Assembly: GCF_004362245.1 (NCBI RefSeq)
Contig: NZ_SNWM01000007.1
Span: 1-64,000, forward strand
Reading direction: 5' to 3'
DNA from: Pedobacter duraquae
Lineage (GTDB): Bacteria > Bacteroidota > Bacteroidia > Sphingobacteriales > Sphingobacteriaceae
Length of the DNA stretch: 64,000 bases
The notes below the pieces were generated by a model. It was not told the DNA's origin and made no database searches. It saw only the letters and a list, made by a program, of their open reading frames with translations. The position numbers were made by a program, and so were the translations under genes. This document shows, in pieces, positions 34,707-43,951 of the stretch (its first letter is position 1; every line of letters starts with the position of its first letter).

Positions 34707-34722
34707 ACATGTTTTGTATCTC

Positions 34723-35286
34723 TTATTTAAACTGAATCGGTAATGCCACCGCTGTTTTATCCCAACCGATGTTTAGTGTTGCTCCATCAGCAGCTGGTGT
34801 AAACACCATTGACAGATTTTCTACAACGCCATCAAGTGCCTTAACAGGTACATCTACGCGAACGATATCCTTAGCTTCATCATAAGTATATGCACCCCAA
34901 TGGTCAGTATCCTTACTAATAATGATAGTCCATTTATCTTTATTAGGAATTGCAAACAGCCCATAACTTCCGGCAGCTATCTGCATCCCACCAACCGTAA
35001 CTGGTTTAAAGAATTTAATTTCAGTGCTTTCATTTGCCCCCAAACGGTAAACCTTACCAAAACCTTCAAGAGCACCGAAGATTTCACGATCCTTTTTTGC
35101 AGGCCGTGAATAGGTAACCTTGGCAATAGCCAAAACCGGACCGCCCTTAACAGCTTTCTGAGTTGCATTTACCGGAAAGTAAGCCAAATCTGCTGGACTT
35201 GGATCTAATGGTGGGAATTTTACATCCTGTGCATTTACCGCAATAGCAAAGCATGCAAGCGCAATAATTATACTTAATTTTTTCAT
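34723..35286 (-). CDS. DUF2911 secreted protein
   Basis: A 187-residue protein with a signal peptide (MKKLSIIIALACFAIAVNAQ) and a single DUF2911 domain. Hallmarks are the SPADLAYFP start, the YSRPAKKDREIFG segment, VYRLGANESTEIKFFKPV and the FAIPNKDKWTIIISKDTDHWGAY core. The family is common in Bacteroidota, predicted to be periplasmic or surface-exposed and beta-rich; its function is unknown. It is monocistronic, with the shared terminator downstream. Confidence 0.9.
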   Translation of the reverse strand: MKKLSIIIALACFAIAVNAQDVKFPPLDPSPADLAYFPVNATQKAVKGGPVLAIAKVTYSRPAKKDREIFGALEGFGKVYRLGANESTEIKFFKPVTVGGMQIAAGSYGLFAIPNKDKWTIIISKDTDHWGAYTYDEAKDIVRVDVPVKALDGVVENLSMVFTPAADGATLNIGWDKTAVALPIQFK

Positions 35287-35313
35287 CCTTGGTCTATTTT
35301 TTCGTCCGGAATT

Positions 35314-35496
35314 TTAGTATGAACGACCTTTGACAATACTATTCAGGAATACTGCGCCGAAAATCAGACCCAAAATACCACCGAATAACGACCATAAAAA
35401 GCTACCTGATATACTCGCAGCTATCAAGATACCCGAGAAAAGACCTAGAACGCCGTAAACCCAGTTAAAATTCTGTTTGTTTTCTTCTTTAATCAT
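35314..35496 (-). CDS. Small membrane protein, unknown
   Basis: A 60-residue protein with two glycine-rich transmembrane segments (about 14-30, VYGVLGLFSGILIAASI, and 33-51, LWSLFGGILGLIFGAVF) and a basic tail. I do not recognise a family. A -7 box (minus-strand TACCTTTG at 35517-35524), 20 bases before the ATG, supports it as a real gene. It may be co-transcribed with the DUF2911 gene 27 bases downstream. Confidence 0.65.
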   Translation of the reverse strand: MIKEENKQNFNWVYGVLGLFSGILIAASISGSFLWSLFGGILGLIFGAVFLNSIVKGRSY

Positions 35497-35516
35497 GTCA
35501 ATAAAATCTTATGCTT

Positions 35517-35524
35517 CAAAGGTA
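35517..35524 (-). promoter_or_regulatory. -7 box TACCTTTG before the small membrane protein
   Basis: The minus-strand TACCTTTG lies 20 bases before the ATG at 35496. No clear -33 element. Confidence 0.5.
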
Positions 35525-35682
35525 TTGAAATATTTTAAAATCGCTTCATTTCCAGCATAAACTCCGACGATCTTCTAAAAAAATAAGATCAGCTGCTTAA
35601 ATATCCATACAATTAGTGTAGTATGTCTTCCCCTGTCAGATTTCTGTCATCATAAAGCATGTCATTAAAATTTTCTTATAAC

Positions 35683-35706
35683 TAATCAATCGATTGATTA
35701 ATTTTG
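35683..35706 (+). promoter_or_regulatory. 18-bp palindromic operator overlapping the tetR promoter
   Basis: TAATCAATCGATTGATTA (35683-35700) is a perfect 18-bp palindrome. Its last two bases are the first two of the -7 box TAATTTTG (35699-35706), 16 bases before the tetR ATG. A bound TetR dimer would block polymerase, so this is the likely autorepression site for the efflux operon. Confidence 0.8.
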
Positions 35707-35722
35707 TGCCATCAAAAAAGAA

Positions 35723-36343
35723 ATGGAAAAACCAGATAAAAGAACAAGCATTCTAACAGCAGCCGAAAAGTTATTTTCGGAGCTGGGCTATGAGGGCACG
35801 TCTACGCGTCAGATAGCAAAGGAAGCAGGTGCTAATATGGCTATGATCAATTATTATTTTGGATCAAAGGATGGTGTATTCCTCGAAATTATGTCCAATA
35901 GGATCGAAGGTTTTAGTGCACAATTGGCCATCATCAATCAGGAAAAAATCTCTGTACTAGAAAAACTAATGCAGGTAATTGAACAATATGCCCGCCGGAT
36001 ACTGGACAATATAGCCTTTCATCGGATGATGCATCGCGAGCTTTCCCTCTCTCAACGCCCAGAGATTTACTGTCGCTTAAAAGATTCTATGACAGGAAAC
36101 CTAAATGTGATTGAACAGATTGTAAACGAAGGGATATCAAGTGGCATGTTTAGAAAGGTAGATGTGCGCATGGTAATCGCAACAATTATGGGTACCATCA
36201 CTAATGTGGCAATTTCGCCGTCCAAGATTACGGCCGGATCTAAACTCGATATCAACATACCTGCTGATAAAGACATCCTTACTGAAAGGCTGATCACCTA
36301 TTTAAAAGATCTTATAACAACGTATTTAACACCCCAAAAATGA
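35723..36343 (+). CDS. TetR/AcrR-family repressor of the efflux operon
   Basis: A 206-residue regulator with an N-terminal helix-turn-helix (about 10-55; ILTAAEKLFSELGYEGTSTRQIAKEAGANMAMINYYF in two parts) and a C-terminal ligand-binding helical domain with the TetR_C_33-like pattern. It is the first gene of a TetR-TolC-HlyD-MFS operon; its stop overlaps the ATG of the outer-membrane gene (ATGA). The palindrome across its promoter suggests autoregulation, relieved by the pump's substrate. The ligand is unknown. Confidence 0.92.
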   Translation: MEKPDKRTSILTAAEKLFSELGYEGTSTRQIAKEAGANMAMINYYFGSKDGVFLEIMSNRIEGFSAQLAIINQEKISVLEKLMQVIEQYARRILDNIAFHRMMHRELSLSQRPEIYCRLKDSMTGNLNVIEQIVNEGISSGMFRKVDVRMVIATIMGTITNVAISPSKITAGSKLDINIPADKDILTERLITYLKDLITTYLTPQK

Positions 36344-37656
36344 TACACAAACCAATTAAATTAAGCTTTCTCGCTCTTCTCCTGCCGGGAATGCTGTATG
36401 CTCAAAATGTTAAAAAACTAAGTCTGCAGGAAGCTGTGCAACTTGGCATAGCAAACAGCAAAAATTTGAAGCTTTCTCAAAATAAAATCGATGAGGCCGT
36501 AGCCAGGCTTAATGTTGTTAAAGACAATGTCCTGCCTAGCGCCAGTGCTTCGTTCATTTATAACCATGCCGAGATTCCAACAAACACATTAAGTATCGGC
36601 GGCGGCGATCCAATCCATTTACCCAAACGTGCTGACGCATTTGTTGGAACCGCAGCAGTAGAAGAAGTTATATATGGTGGCGGAAGATTAAAACTCGCTA
36701 CAGAATCTACCCGCCTGCTTACAGAAGTTGCCAAGTTAGATGCAGACAAAGATCAGGAAGAAATCAGCTATGTAGTAATTAACACCTATTATTCCCTATA
36801 TAAAATAGCGCAGAGTAAAAAGGTTATTGCGCAGAATCTGGATGCTATTGCAAGTCAGCTAAAACAAGCCCAACGTTTCTTCGAGCAAGGTATTGTGACC
36901 AAAAATGATGTACTAAGATTTCAACTGCAGCAAGCAAACGTAACACTTACACAACTCGAAGCAGAAAACAACCGCAAGATCATCAACTACAATCTGGATA
37001 TTCTTTTGGGTCTTCCGGAAAATACAGACGTAGAAATTACTGAGCCAGATAATGGTATAAAAACAGTTCACCCTTTAAATAGCTATGTAGACATGGGCCT
37101 AAGTACAAGGCAAGAGCTTAGACAACTGGATCTAAGAAACCAGGTTGCGGAGGTGAATGTAAAATCCATTAAGGCGAATACACTCCCTACAGTTGGTGTT
37201 GGTGCTAATTTATATTACATCAATCCAAGTGGCGGTTTCATACCTCCGGCAAATCAATTTATTGTTCCGGTAACCCTTGGCGCAACGGTTTCATGGAACA
37301 TCGGAACCTTGTGGAACAATAAAAATAAAGTCTCTGAGGCCCGCGTGCAGCAAAAAAGCGTAGTTCTCGAAAAAGATGTTCAGTCTGATAACGTAAAAAC
37401 AGAAATCAACAGAAACTACCAAAACTACCAGTTAGCGGTCAACAAAATCCAAATTCTGGAAACTTCAATAGCGCAAGCATCGGAAAATGACAGATTACTC
37501 GAATCCAAGTACAAAAACAACGTGGCTTCAGCAATAGACAGGATCGACGCAGAAACCTTGCTTTACCAGTCTAAGATTAATCTGGAAATCGCTAAAGCAG
37601 ATGCAGGCCTTGCCTACTATACATTATTAAAATCAACAGGAAAAATTTCTCAATAA
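36340..37656 (+). CDS. TolC-family outer-membrane efflux channel
   Basis: A 438-residue protein with a signal peptide (LSFLALLLPGMLYAQN) and two outer_membrane_efflux repeats (about 30-215 and 235-435), starting LSLQEAVQLGIANSKNLKLSQNKIDEA. It forms the outer-membrane channel of a tripartite pump with the HlyD-family adaptor and the DHA2 transporter encoded next. There is no lipobox, so it is not lipid-anchored. The start overlaps tetR by 4 bases. Confidence 0.92.
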   Translation: MIHKPIKLSFLALLLPGMLYAQNVKKLSLQEAVQLGIANSKNLKLSQNKIDEAVARLNVVKDNVLPSASASFIYNHAEIPTNTLSIGGGDPIHLPKRADAFVGTAAVEEVIYGGGRLKLATESTRLLTEVAKLDADKDQEEISYVVINTYYSLYKIAQSKKVIAQNLDAIASQLKQAQRFFEQGIVTKNDVLRFQLQQANVTLTQLEAENNRKIINYNLDILLGLPENTDVEITEPDNGIKTVHPLNSYVDMGLSTRQELRQLDLRNQVAEVNVKSIKANTLPTVGVGANLYYINPSGGFIPPANQFIVPVTLGATVSWNIGTLWNNKNKVSEARVQQKSVVLEKDVQSDNVKTEINRNYQNYQLAVNKIQILETSIAQASENDRLLESKYKNNVASAIDRIDAETLLYQSKINLEIAKADAGLAYYTLLKSTGKISQ

Positions 37657-37671
37657 ATAACACAAACAGCA

Positions 37672-38721
37672 ATGACTACTGAAATTGAAACAAAAAAGAA
37701 AAGCAAAGTCGTACCCATCATATTAGCGGTACTGGTTATTGCGGGCGCCATCTTCGGTGTTAAAGAATATTTATATTATAGTAAACATGTGGATACAGAT
37801 GATGCCCAGATTGATGGCGACATCAGCCCTGTAGTTGCACGTGTTGGTGGTTACGTGAATCAAATCATGTTTGAAGAGAACACGCGTGTTACTGAAGGCC
37901 AGGTATTGGTGAAATTGGACGACAGCGATTTCAAGGTAAAGCTTGAACAAGCCGAGGCCGGACAAAAAGGCGCAAGTGCAGGTGTTGGCGTATCACAGTC
38001 TCAAATTGCAGCAACAGCAGCAAATACGAGCACTGCCAAAGCCAATATCGAAGCTGCAAGGGTTAAACTATCCCTCGCACAAAAGGATTATGACCGCTAT
38101 GCTAATCTAGTAAAGGACGGTTCGATTACACAACAGCAATTTGATCAGGCTAAGGCTGAAAAAGAAGCTGCGCAAGCCGCATACACCGCTACAAAAGATC
38201 AATACGAAGCAGCAGTTAAACAAGTGGGAACTACGCAGTCTCAACTTGCTGTAAGCAGTAATGGAGTGTCACAGCGCCAGTCAGATGTAGATTTTGCCAA
38301 ATTACAATTGTCATATACAGATATCAAATCACCAGCAACGGGTATCGTTTCTAAAAAGAATGTGCAAAAAGGACAATTGGTGCAAGCCGGGCAGTCTCTT
38401 TTCTCAATTGTAAATGAAGGCAGTCTTTACGTGACTGCAAACTTCAAAGAAACACAGTTGGAAGATATCCGTGCCGGACTGAAAGTGGAGGTAGAAGTAG
38501 ATGCTTATCCTAATGAAAAAATTGAAGGCGAAGTATATAATTTCTCTCCAACAACTGGTGCCAAAGGTTCATTACTTCCCCCAGATAACGCTACTGGTAA
38601 CTTTGTAAAAGTAGTTCAACGTATCCCTGTAAAAATCAAAATTACAAAAGCTTCAAAAGCTATGCTCGACAAAATCCGTCCGGGTATGAGCGTTAAAGTT
38701 TCTGTTTCTATAAAAGACTAA
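37672..38721 (+). CDS. HlyD/EmrA-family membrane fusion protein
   Basis: A 349-residue periplasmic adaptor with an N-terminal transmembrane anchor (about 13-31), the split lipoyl domain (DTDDAQIDGDISPVVARVGGYVNQI and LSYTDIKSPATGIVSKKNV), a long helical hairpin between them (about 85-205, Ala/Gln-rich), and the C-terminal beta-barrel. The TDDAQIDG motif is typical of EmrA. It couples the inner-membrane transporter to the TolC-type channel. It lies 15 bases after the tolC-like gene and 5 before the MFS gene. Confidence 0.93.
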   Translation: MTTEIETKKKSKVVPIILAVLVIAGAIFGVKEYLYYSKHVDTDDAQIDGDISPVVARVGGYVNQIMFEENTRVTEGQVLVKLDDSDFKVKLEQAEAGQKGASAGVGVSQSQIAATAANTSTAKANIEAARVKLSLAQKDYDRYANLVKDGSITQQQFDQAKAEKEAAQAAYTATKDQYEAAVKQVGTTQSQLAVSSNGVSQRQSDVDFAKLQLSYTDIKSPATGIVSKKNVQKGQLVQAGQSLFSIVNEGSLYVTANFKETQLEDIRAGLKVEVEVDAYPNEKIEGEVYNFSPTTGAKGSLLPPDNATGNFVKVVQRIPVKIKITKASKAMLDKIRPGMSVKVSVSIKD

Positions 38722-38726
38722 TCAAA

Positions 38727-40274
38727 ATGGCCGAGCAAGGTTTAAAAAAGTGGATCATTACATTTACGGTAATCACAGCATCCTTATTGGAGCTTATAGA
38801 TACCACTATCGTAAACGTAGCGCTACCACAGATCCAGGGTAACCTGGGCGCAACCCTTGAGGATGTTGCCTGGTTATCTACCGGTTACGCCGTAGCAAAT
38901 GTTATCGTACTACCCATGTCGGGCTGGTTAGGTAGCCGCTTCGGGCGTAAAAATTATTTTCTTACTTCCATCATAGTGTTTACCATTGCTTCTTTTTTAT
39001 GTGGTAACGCAACAAGTCTTGAAGAGCTTGTACTCTTCCGGGTTTTGCAGGGTATCGCAGGAGGTGGTCTGATCTCCACTGCACAGGCTATATTGATCGA
39101 AACTTGGCCAAGAGAAGATGTTGGTATCGCTACTGCCCTGTTTGGTCTTGGAGCCGTAGTAGGCCCAACTGTAGGGCCAACCATTGGTGGATATATCCTT
39201 GATATCAGTTCATGGCCATGGATTTTCTACGTAAATATTCCCGTCGGGATCCTTGCAGCCTATCTCACGATAACTTTTGTCCGAACGACGCCGAAAGATG
39301 GGCAGGGTAAGCCCGTAGATTGGTGGGGAATCGGCCTCCTGGCTGTTGCAATTGGTAGTTTGCAGACAGTTTTGGAAAAAGGAGAAAGTGAAGACTGGTT
39401 TTCGACAGCCTATATCACTGTACTTTCAGTATCATCTATCCTGGGAATCTTCCTCTTTATATGGAGAGAGATGAGCACAGATCATCCAATTGTGAACTTT
39501 AAAATCATGAGACATCGCAGTTTTGCAGTCGGAATGTTTACCTCTTTCGTACTCGGCTTCGGGCTTTATGGATCAGTGTTTGTTTTTCCGATCTTCTGTC
39601 AAAACCTGCTTGGATTTTCGGCACTGCAAACTGGAGAACTCCTTTTCCCGGGTGGATTATGTACTATCGTAATGATGCCTTTTATTGGGATCATGCTTAA
39701 GAAAGGCATACCTGCACAATTTATGGCAACTATTGGGATGTTCCTGTTCTTTGTATTCTGTAGTATGCTGAGCAAGTCGACGCTTGCTTCGGGTACCAGC
39801 GACTTCTTTTTGCCTTTGGTGATCAGAGGTGTCGGTATGGCACTCCTGTTTGTTCCATTAACCACTTTAGCGATCCAAGACCTTAAAGGTCCTGAAATTG
39901 GTCAGGGTTCTGGTTTGAATAACATGATGAGACAACTGGGAGGCTCATTTGGTATTGCCGCTTTAACAACGCTGATACATGTTCGCCAGGGCTTTCACAG
40001 AAGCAATTTACTCACCAACGTGAATGAGTACAATCCGGCCTTTACAGAGCGCTTCAATGCATTTATCCATAATTTTATGGGTAAAGGTTATACTTATCTG
40101 GATGCCAAATTAATGGCTACGAAAGCCATCGAAGGAACCGTACTCAAACAAACATTGCTGTTAACGTACAATGATGCTTATTGGGTAGCTGGACTGATCA
40201 TGTTATGTTCAATCCCATTATTATACCTTCAGAAATTCAAAAAGAATGTTGACATTCCTGCTGATGTACATTAA
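38727..40274 (+). CDS. DHA2-family MFS multidrug transporter, EmrB-like
   Basis: A 515-residue transporter with 14 predicted helices (DHA2 family). Signatures are the motif LDTTIVNVALPQIQ-like segment written here as ELIDTTIVNVALPQIQ, GSRFGRKNYFL (motif A) and GAVVGPTVGPTIGGYI (motif C, antiporter). It is the proton-driven inner-membrane part of the tripartite pump. It ends the operon before a strong terminator. Substrates are probably hydrophobic drugs or toxic acids, not further defined. Confidence 0.93.
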   Translation: MAEQGLKKWIITFTVITASLLELIDTTIVNVALPQIQGNLGATLEDVAWLSTGYAVANVIVLPMSGWLGSRFGRKNYFLTSIIVFTIASFLCGNATSLEELVLFRVLQGIAGGGLISTAQAILIETWPREDVGIATALFGLGAVVGPTVGPTIGGYILDISSWPWIFYVNIPVGILAAYLTITFVRTTPKDGQGKPVDWWGIGLLAVAIGSLQTVLEKGESEDWFSTAYITVLSVSSILGIFLFIWREMSTDHPIVNFKIMRHRSFAVGMFTSFVLGFGLYGSVFVFPIFCQNLLGFSALQTGELLFPGGLCTIVMMPFIGIMLKKGIPAQFMATIGMFLFFVFCSMLSKSTLASGTSDFFLPLVIRGVGMALLFVPLTTLAIQDLKGPEIGQGSGLNNMMRQLGGSFGIAALTTLIHVRQGFHRSNLLTNVNEYNPAFTERFNAFIHNFMGKGYTYLDAKLMATKAIEGTVLKQTLLLTYNDAYWVAGLIMLCSIPLLYLQKFKKNVDIPADVH

Positions 40275-40291
40275 ACTCGGTTTTAATAAAT

Positions 40292-40334
40292 AAAAATGGT
40301 CTGGACATAGATAATGTTCAGACCATTTTTTTTC
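40292..40334 (+). terminator. Terminator of the efflux operon
   Basis: A near-perfect 16-bp stem AAAAATGGTCTGGACA / TGTTCAGACCATTTTT, with one mismatch, is followed by more T. Confidence 0.88.
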
Positions 40335-40430
40335 ATGTCTGAACCATCTTTAGAAACGAAAGTCATCGATTATTTAACTGGGAATATTGCATCACAGCTT
40401 TCACTATAGCGTACAAGATAGCGCAAATCA

Positions 40431-40464
40431 AAAAAGGTTGCCCCTCCATAAAGGCAACCTTTTC
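40431..40464 (+). terminator. Second hairpin with T-run, no gene directly upstream
   Basis: A 12-bp stem AAAAAGGTTGCC / GGCAACCTTTTC with a 10-nt loop has the shape of an intrinsic terminator. It lies 97 bases after the previous terminator. It may end an unrecognised short transcript or be a backup. Confidence 0.55.
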
Positions 40465-40649
40465 TTTCCAAAAAAAATCAACAATTAATTAAAATCAGTA
40501 ATGAACCTGTCTTAACAGATGTTTAAATATTCTTTAAACTTACGAAAGCAAGATAACGATTTTCCCGTGAAGGCCAAAATTTTTTGGATGCATATATCCC
40601 TATTCTAAATGATTTTTCCTAGCTTGAGGCCGGAAAATAACCATTTATT

Positions 40650-43238
40650 ATGACCCAGAAACCGCGAGCCACCGGACAAAAAGAGTTGACCTTCAATAAT
40701 GAAGTCGTCTCCCGATTCGAACTCTACAACAGTTTATTTCTTACGCTGCCCTTTTATAAGATCAAAGACACAGGCACGCTGCTCCCCCTTTTTATCAAGC
40801 ATTGCGAAGATGGAGTAAAGGAGCGCGGAAAGCCCCTCGATATCATCAATTCATTTTTCGAAAAATATACGCAGGATAATGACCCCAAGGAAATCATAGA
40901 TCTCCTTTTTCGTTTTATCCAATATATTGAGCGTCAGGTTGTGTTGTTTGATGCTGTAGAAGATGCATCTTTCAATAAATTGAATAGTCCTGATGATCAA
41001 AGTTCACTCCACTCCTATTTGTCAAAAGGTATAGACAACAAGATCCTTAAAAATAAAATAGAGAAGCTGATAGACGAGTTTTCTCTCCGTCTGGTTCTTA
41101 CAGCCCATCCAACACAATTCTATCCCGGAAGCGTACTTTCAATCATTACCGACTTAACCTCTGCGCTGAAAATAAATGACGTTTCGACCATCAACCAGTT
41201 GCTTCAGCAATTGGGGAAAACACCATTTTTTAATAAGAAGTCCCCAACTCCTGTTGATGAGGCCTTAAGTCTTGCCTGGTATCTCGAAAACGTATTCTAT
41301 TTCGCCGCAGCAAATATCCAGGCAGACGTAGACCATAGTCTCGACGAATTTAACATAGCTTCCCGAAAGATTATCGAGCTGGGCTTCTGGCCGGGTGGAG
41401 ATCGCGATGGAAATCCAAATGTCCATGCCGATGCCACCATACAGGTAGCAAAAATGCTGAGACAGATCCTTTTCCGTTGCTATTACCGGGATTTTAGAAA
41501 CCTGAAAAGAAGGATAACCTTCAGGGGTGTTGAAGATACCATAGCCGAGGTGCACGACATCTTATATAATAATGCATTCGACACCAGCATCGTTCCAGAA
41601 AACATCAGCGTTTTTCTGCTCGAAAAACTCAATGATATCAAGAACACCCTGATTGAAAATCATGACGGCCTGTTTTCAGGTGTTGTGGACGACCTGATCA
41701 GGAAAGTCAACCTTTTTGGTAGTCACTTTGCTTCATTGGACATCAGGCAGGATAGTCGCGTTCTTCGTGATGTCCATGCTTATTGCAGAAGAAGCAAACC
41801 CATCGTATCTATATTCCCCGAAAATTACGACGACCTGGAAGAAACTGAGAAAATCAGCTTGCTTTCGTTCAAAAGCGCAAAAGTCACCTATACAGAAGAG
41901 GCTGACGGACTTATTGATGATACCTTACAGACCATTGCCGAAATTAAACAGATTCAGGAAAGCAATGGCGAACTGGCCTGCCATCGATTTATTATTTCTA
42001 ACTGTCAGCAAGCACTTGACATTCTTCAACTTATAGAGCTTTTCCTATGGAATGGCTGGGACGAGGAAAAATTGACCATCGACTTCGTGCCTTTGTTTGA
42101 AACAGTCCATGATCTGGCTGGTGCCGGGGAAATCATGGAAACACTGTATACTCATCCCTTTTATATAAAGCACCTGGAAAGCCGGGGCTTTAAACAAGAT
42201 ATCATGTTAGGGTTCTCAGATAGCACTAAAGATGGTGGTTATCTGATGGCAAATTGGTCAATTTTTAACGCTAAGGTGGCGTTAACTACGGTGGCTGAAA
42301 AACATAACATCAAGCTTGCGTTTTTCGACGGTCGCGGTGGCCCCCCATCACGTGGCGGAGGGAAAACACACCGCTTCTATGCTTCTATGGGTAAGGAAAT
42401 TGCTAATACCAACATTCAACTCACTATTCAGGGACAGACCATCAGTTCGCAATATGGGTCTATAGACAGCGCTGGCTTTAATATGGAGCAGTTGATCAAT
42501 GCCGGGATATCTGCAGGGATCAGAGAAAAGCATAATATCCTGCTTGATCCCCTGCATAAAGATGTTCTAGATAATATGGCCGCCGACAGCTACGACGCTT
42601 TTGTCGCACTCAGAAAACATCCGCTGTTTTTAAGCTACCTCGAGAAATTTTCACCACTTACTTTGTTGTCTAAAATTACCATCAGCAGCAGACCGGTTAA
42701 AAGGAGCTCAGGCGAACAACTTAAGCTCGAAGACCTCAGGGCAATCAGCTTTGTAACGGCCTGGAGCCAGCTCAAACAAAACATCCCGGGCTTTTATGGT
42801 ATCGGAACTGCCTTAAAAAATCAGGAAGACCAGGGAAACTGGTCCAATATTCATAAAACCTATCAGGAATCAGGATATTTCAAAACTATCATCGAAAACT
42901 GTATGATGTCGATGAGCAAGACAGATTTTGCAATCACGGCGCACTTCGCTGCCGACGAAACCTACGGAGATTTCTGGACTATGCTACACAACGAATTTGA
43001 GCTCTCTAAGACTATGCTATTGAAATTGGCGGGGCATGATTCCCTGATGGAAAATTACCCCGTAGAGAAGCGATCTATCGCCGTGAGGGAAAAAATAGTA
43101 CTTCCATTGGTGTTGATCCAACATTATGCGCTAGGGCAATTGCAGCATCAGCTAGATGATGATCAGCAGAATGCCTATGAAAAGCTGGCAATCCGGACTG
43201 TATATGGTATCGTAAATGCAGGGCGAAATCTCGCTTAA
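40650..43238 (+). CDS. ppc: Phosphoenolpyruvate carboxylase
   Basis: An 862-residue enzyme that makes oxaloacetate from PEP and bicarbonate, an anaplerotic step. Conserved blocks are LVLTAHPTQFYPGS (catalytic His), GFWPGGDRDGNPNV, LGFSDSTKDGGYLMANWS and IQGQTISSQYGS. The mobile loop is FFDGRGGPPSRGGGKTHRF, where most enzymes have FHGRGGxVGRGGGP; I recall this variant as common in Bacteroidota. The C-terminus is GRNLA instead of the usual RNTG. Length is in the family range. It is monocistronic. Confidence 0.93.
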   Translation: MTQKPRATGQKELTFNNEVVSRFELYNSLFLTLPFYKIKDTGTLLPLFIKHCEDGVKERGKPLDIINSFFEKYTQDNDPKEIIDLLFRFIQYIERQVVLFDAVEDASFNKLNSPDDQSSLHSYLSKGIDNKILKNKIEKLIDEFSLRLVLTAHPTQFYPGSVLSIITDLTSALKINDVSTINQLLQQLGKTPFFNKKSPTPVDEALSLAWYLENVFYFAAANIQADVDHSLDEFNIASRKIIELGFWPGGDRDGNPNVHADATIQVAKMLRQILFRCYYRDFRNLKRRITFRGVEDTIAEVHDILYNNAFDTSIVPENISVFLLEKLNDIKNTLIENHDGLFSGVVDDLIRKVNLFGSHFASLDIRQDSRVLRDVHAYCRRSKPIVSIFPENYDDLEETEKISLLSFKSAKVTYTEEADGLIDDTLQTIAEIKQIQESNGELACHRFIISNCQQALDILQLIELFLWNGWDEEKLTIDFVPLFETVHDLAGAGEIMETLYTHPFYIKHLESRGFKQDIMLGFSDSTKDGGYLMANWSIFNAKVALTTVAEKHNIKLAFFDGRGGPPSRGGGKTHRFYASMGKEIANTNIQLTIQGQTISSQYGSIDSAGFNMEQLINAGISAGIREKHNILLDPLHKDVLDNMAADSYDAFVALRKHPLFLSYLEKFSPLTLLSKITISSRPVKRSSGEQLKLEDLRAISFVTAWSQLKQNIPGFYGIGTALKNQEDQGNWSNIHKTYQESGYFKTIIENCMMSMSKTDFAITAHFAADETYGDFWTMLHNEFELSKTMLLKLAGHDSLMENYPVEKRSIAVREKIVLPLVLIQHYALGQLQHQLDDDQQNAYEKLAIRTVYGIVNAGRNLA

Positions 43239-43243
43239 AGGCA

Positions 43244-43284
43244 AAAAAACGGGCTTACCGAATCTATCAGTAAGCCCGTTTTTT
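43244..43284. terminator. Bidirectional terminator between ppc and the AhpD-like gene
   Basis: A stem AAAAAACGGGCTTAC / GTAAGCCCGTTTTTT with a loop of about 10 nt lies between convergent stop codons. Confidence 0.87.
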
Positions 43285-43292
43285 AAACAGGA

Positions 43293-43877
43293 TTAGTACA
43301 GAACTTTGCCCGCTGAAGTAACTATTGAAGCTATTCTTACGGCGTCAAATACACGCTCTTCTGTGGCACCAAGCCCAAGAATAGATTTTTCATGTGCATT
43401 AACGCACATTTCACATCCATTAACGGCAGAAACAGCCAGACTCATTAATTCAAAAAATTCTTTTCCAGTTACAGGATTACTCATTAATTGCATCCTTACA
43501 CGTGCTGGAATCTGTGTATATTTTTCTTTTCCGGTAAAATGACGGAAACGGTAAAACACATTATTTAATGCCAATAAAGAAGCACAACCAACGGATTCCC
43601 CAATTTCCGCTTCAGTAGCATCCTTTGAAAGGGCAAGCTTTTCGAAAAACTCAGTTAGTACCTTATTATTGTTATTTACAGCGATGCTCAAAGCGAGTAA
43701 TGCACACTCTTTCTCCGTCATATGATTCGAAGTAAATGTACTGCTAAAATTAAGTTTAAGGTCGCGTACGTATCTTGAATTACCTTTTTCCAATAAATAA
43801 AGGCTTTCATTTCTATAGTCGGCATCCAGACCTACAATCGCTAATAATTCTTGTATTCCTTCTGTGATTTCACTCAT
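43293..43877 (-). CDS. AhpD-like alkylhydroperoxidase (carboxymuconolactone decarboxylase family)
   Basis: A 194-residue all-helical protein of the AhpD/CMD family. The redox CxxC is Cys155/Cys158 in NGCEMCVNAHEKSI, followed by His162, as in M. tuberculosis AhpD, which reduces AhpC. The peroxiredoxin gene lies 74 bases upstream on the same strand, although a terminator-like hairpin lies between them. The probable role is regeneration of the peroxiredoxin in place of AhpF. The disulphide motif and gene pairing make the call likely. Confidence 0.88.
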   Translation of the reverse strand: MSEITEGIQELLAIVGLDADYRNESLYLLEKGNSRYVRDLKLNFSSTFTSNHMTEKECALLALSIAVNNNNKVLTEFFEKLALSKDATEAEIGESVGCASLLALNNVFYRFRHFTGKEKYTQIPARVRMQLMSNPVTGKEFFELMSLAVSAVNGCEMCVNAHEKSILGLGATEERVFDAVRIASIVTSAGKVLY

Positions 43878-43894
43878 GATTTTAAAAATTTAGG

Positions 43895-43931
43895 ATAAAA
43901 AAAATCCCTGCAAAAATGCATTTCACAGGGA
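43895..43931 (-). terminator. Terminator or attenuator between peroxiredoxin and AhpD-like genes
   Basis: On the minus strand TCCCTG and CAGGGA form a stem around a small GCA/TGC stem, followed by an eight-base T-run. The 6-bp stem is short, so partial read-through is likely. Confidence 0.5.
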
Positions 43932-43951
43932 CAATGGGTTTACAGAATAGA

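Larger units (their letters stand above)
40275..40649. other. Gene-free stretch (375 bases) before ppc
   Basis: It holds the efflux-operon terminator, a second hairpin-with-T-run at 40431-40464, and the ppc leader. No tRNA or protein gene is evident. A 24-codon frame (ATG 40335 to TAG 40409) lies between the two hairpins but has no supporting signal. The ppc promoter is not clear. Confidence 0.7.

Noticed and set aside
40335-40409. 24-codon frame MSEPSLETKVIDYL... between two terminator hairpins
   Set aside because: It begins one base after the T-run of a terminator, has no promoter box and is too short to judge, so it is not called as a gene. The region is kept as a finding for the possible transcript only.
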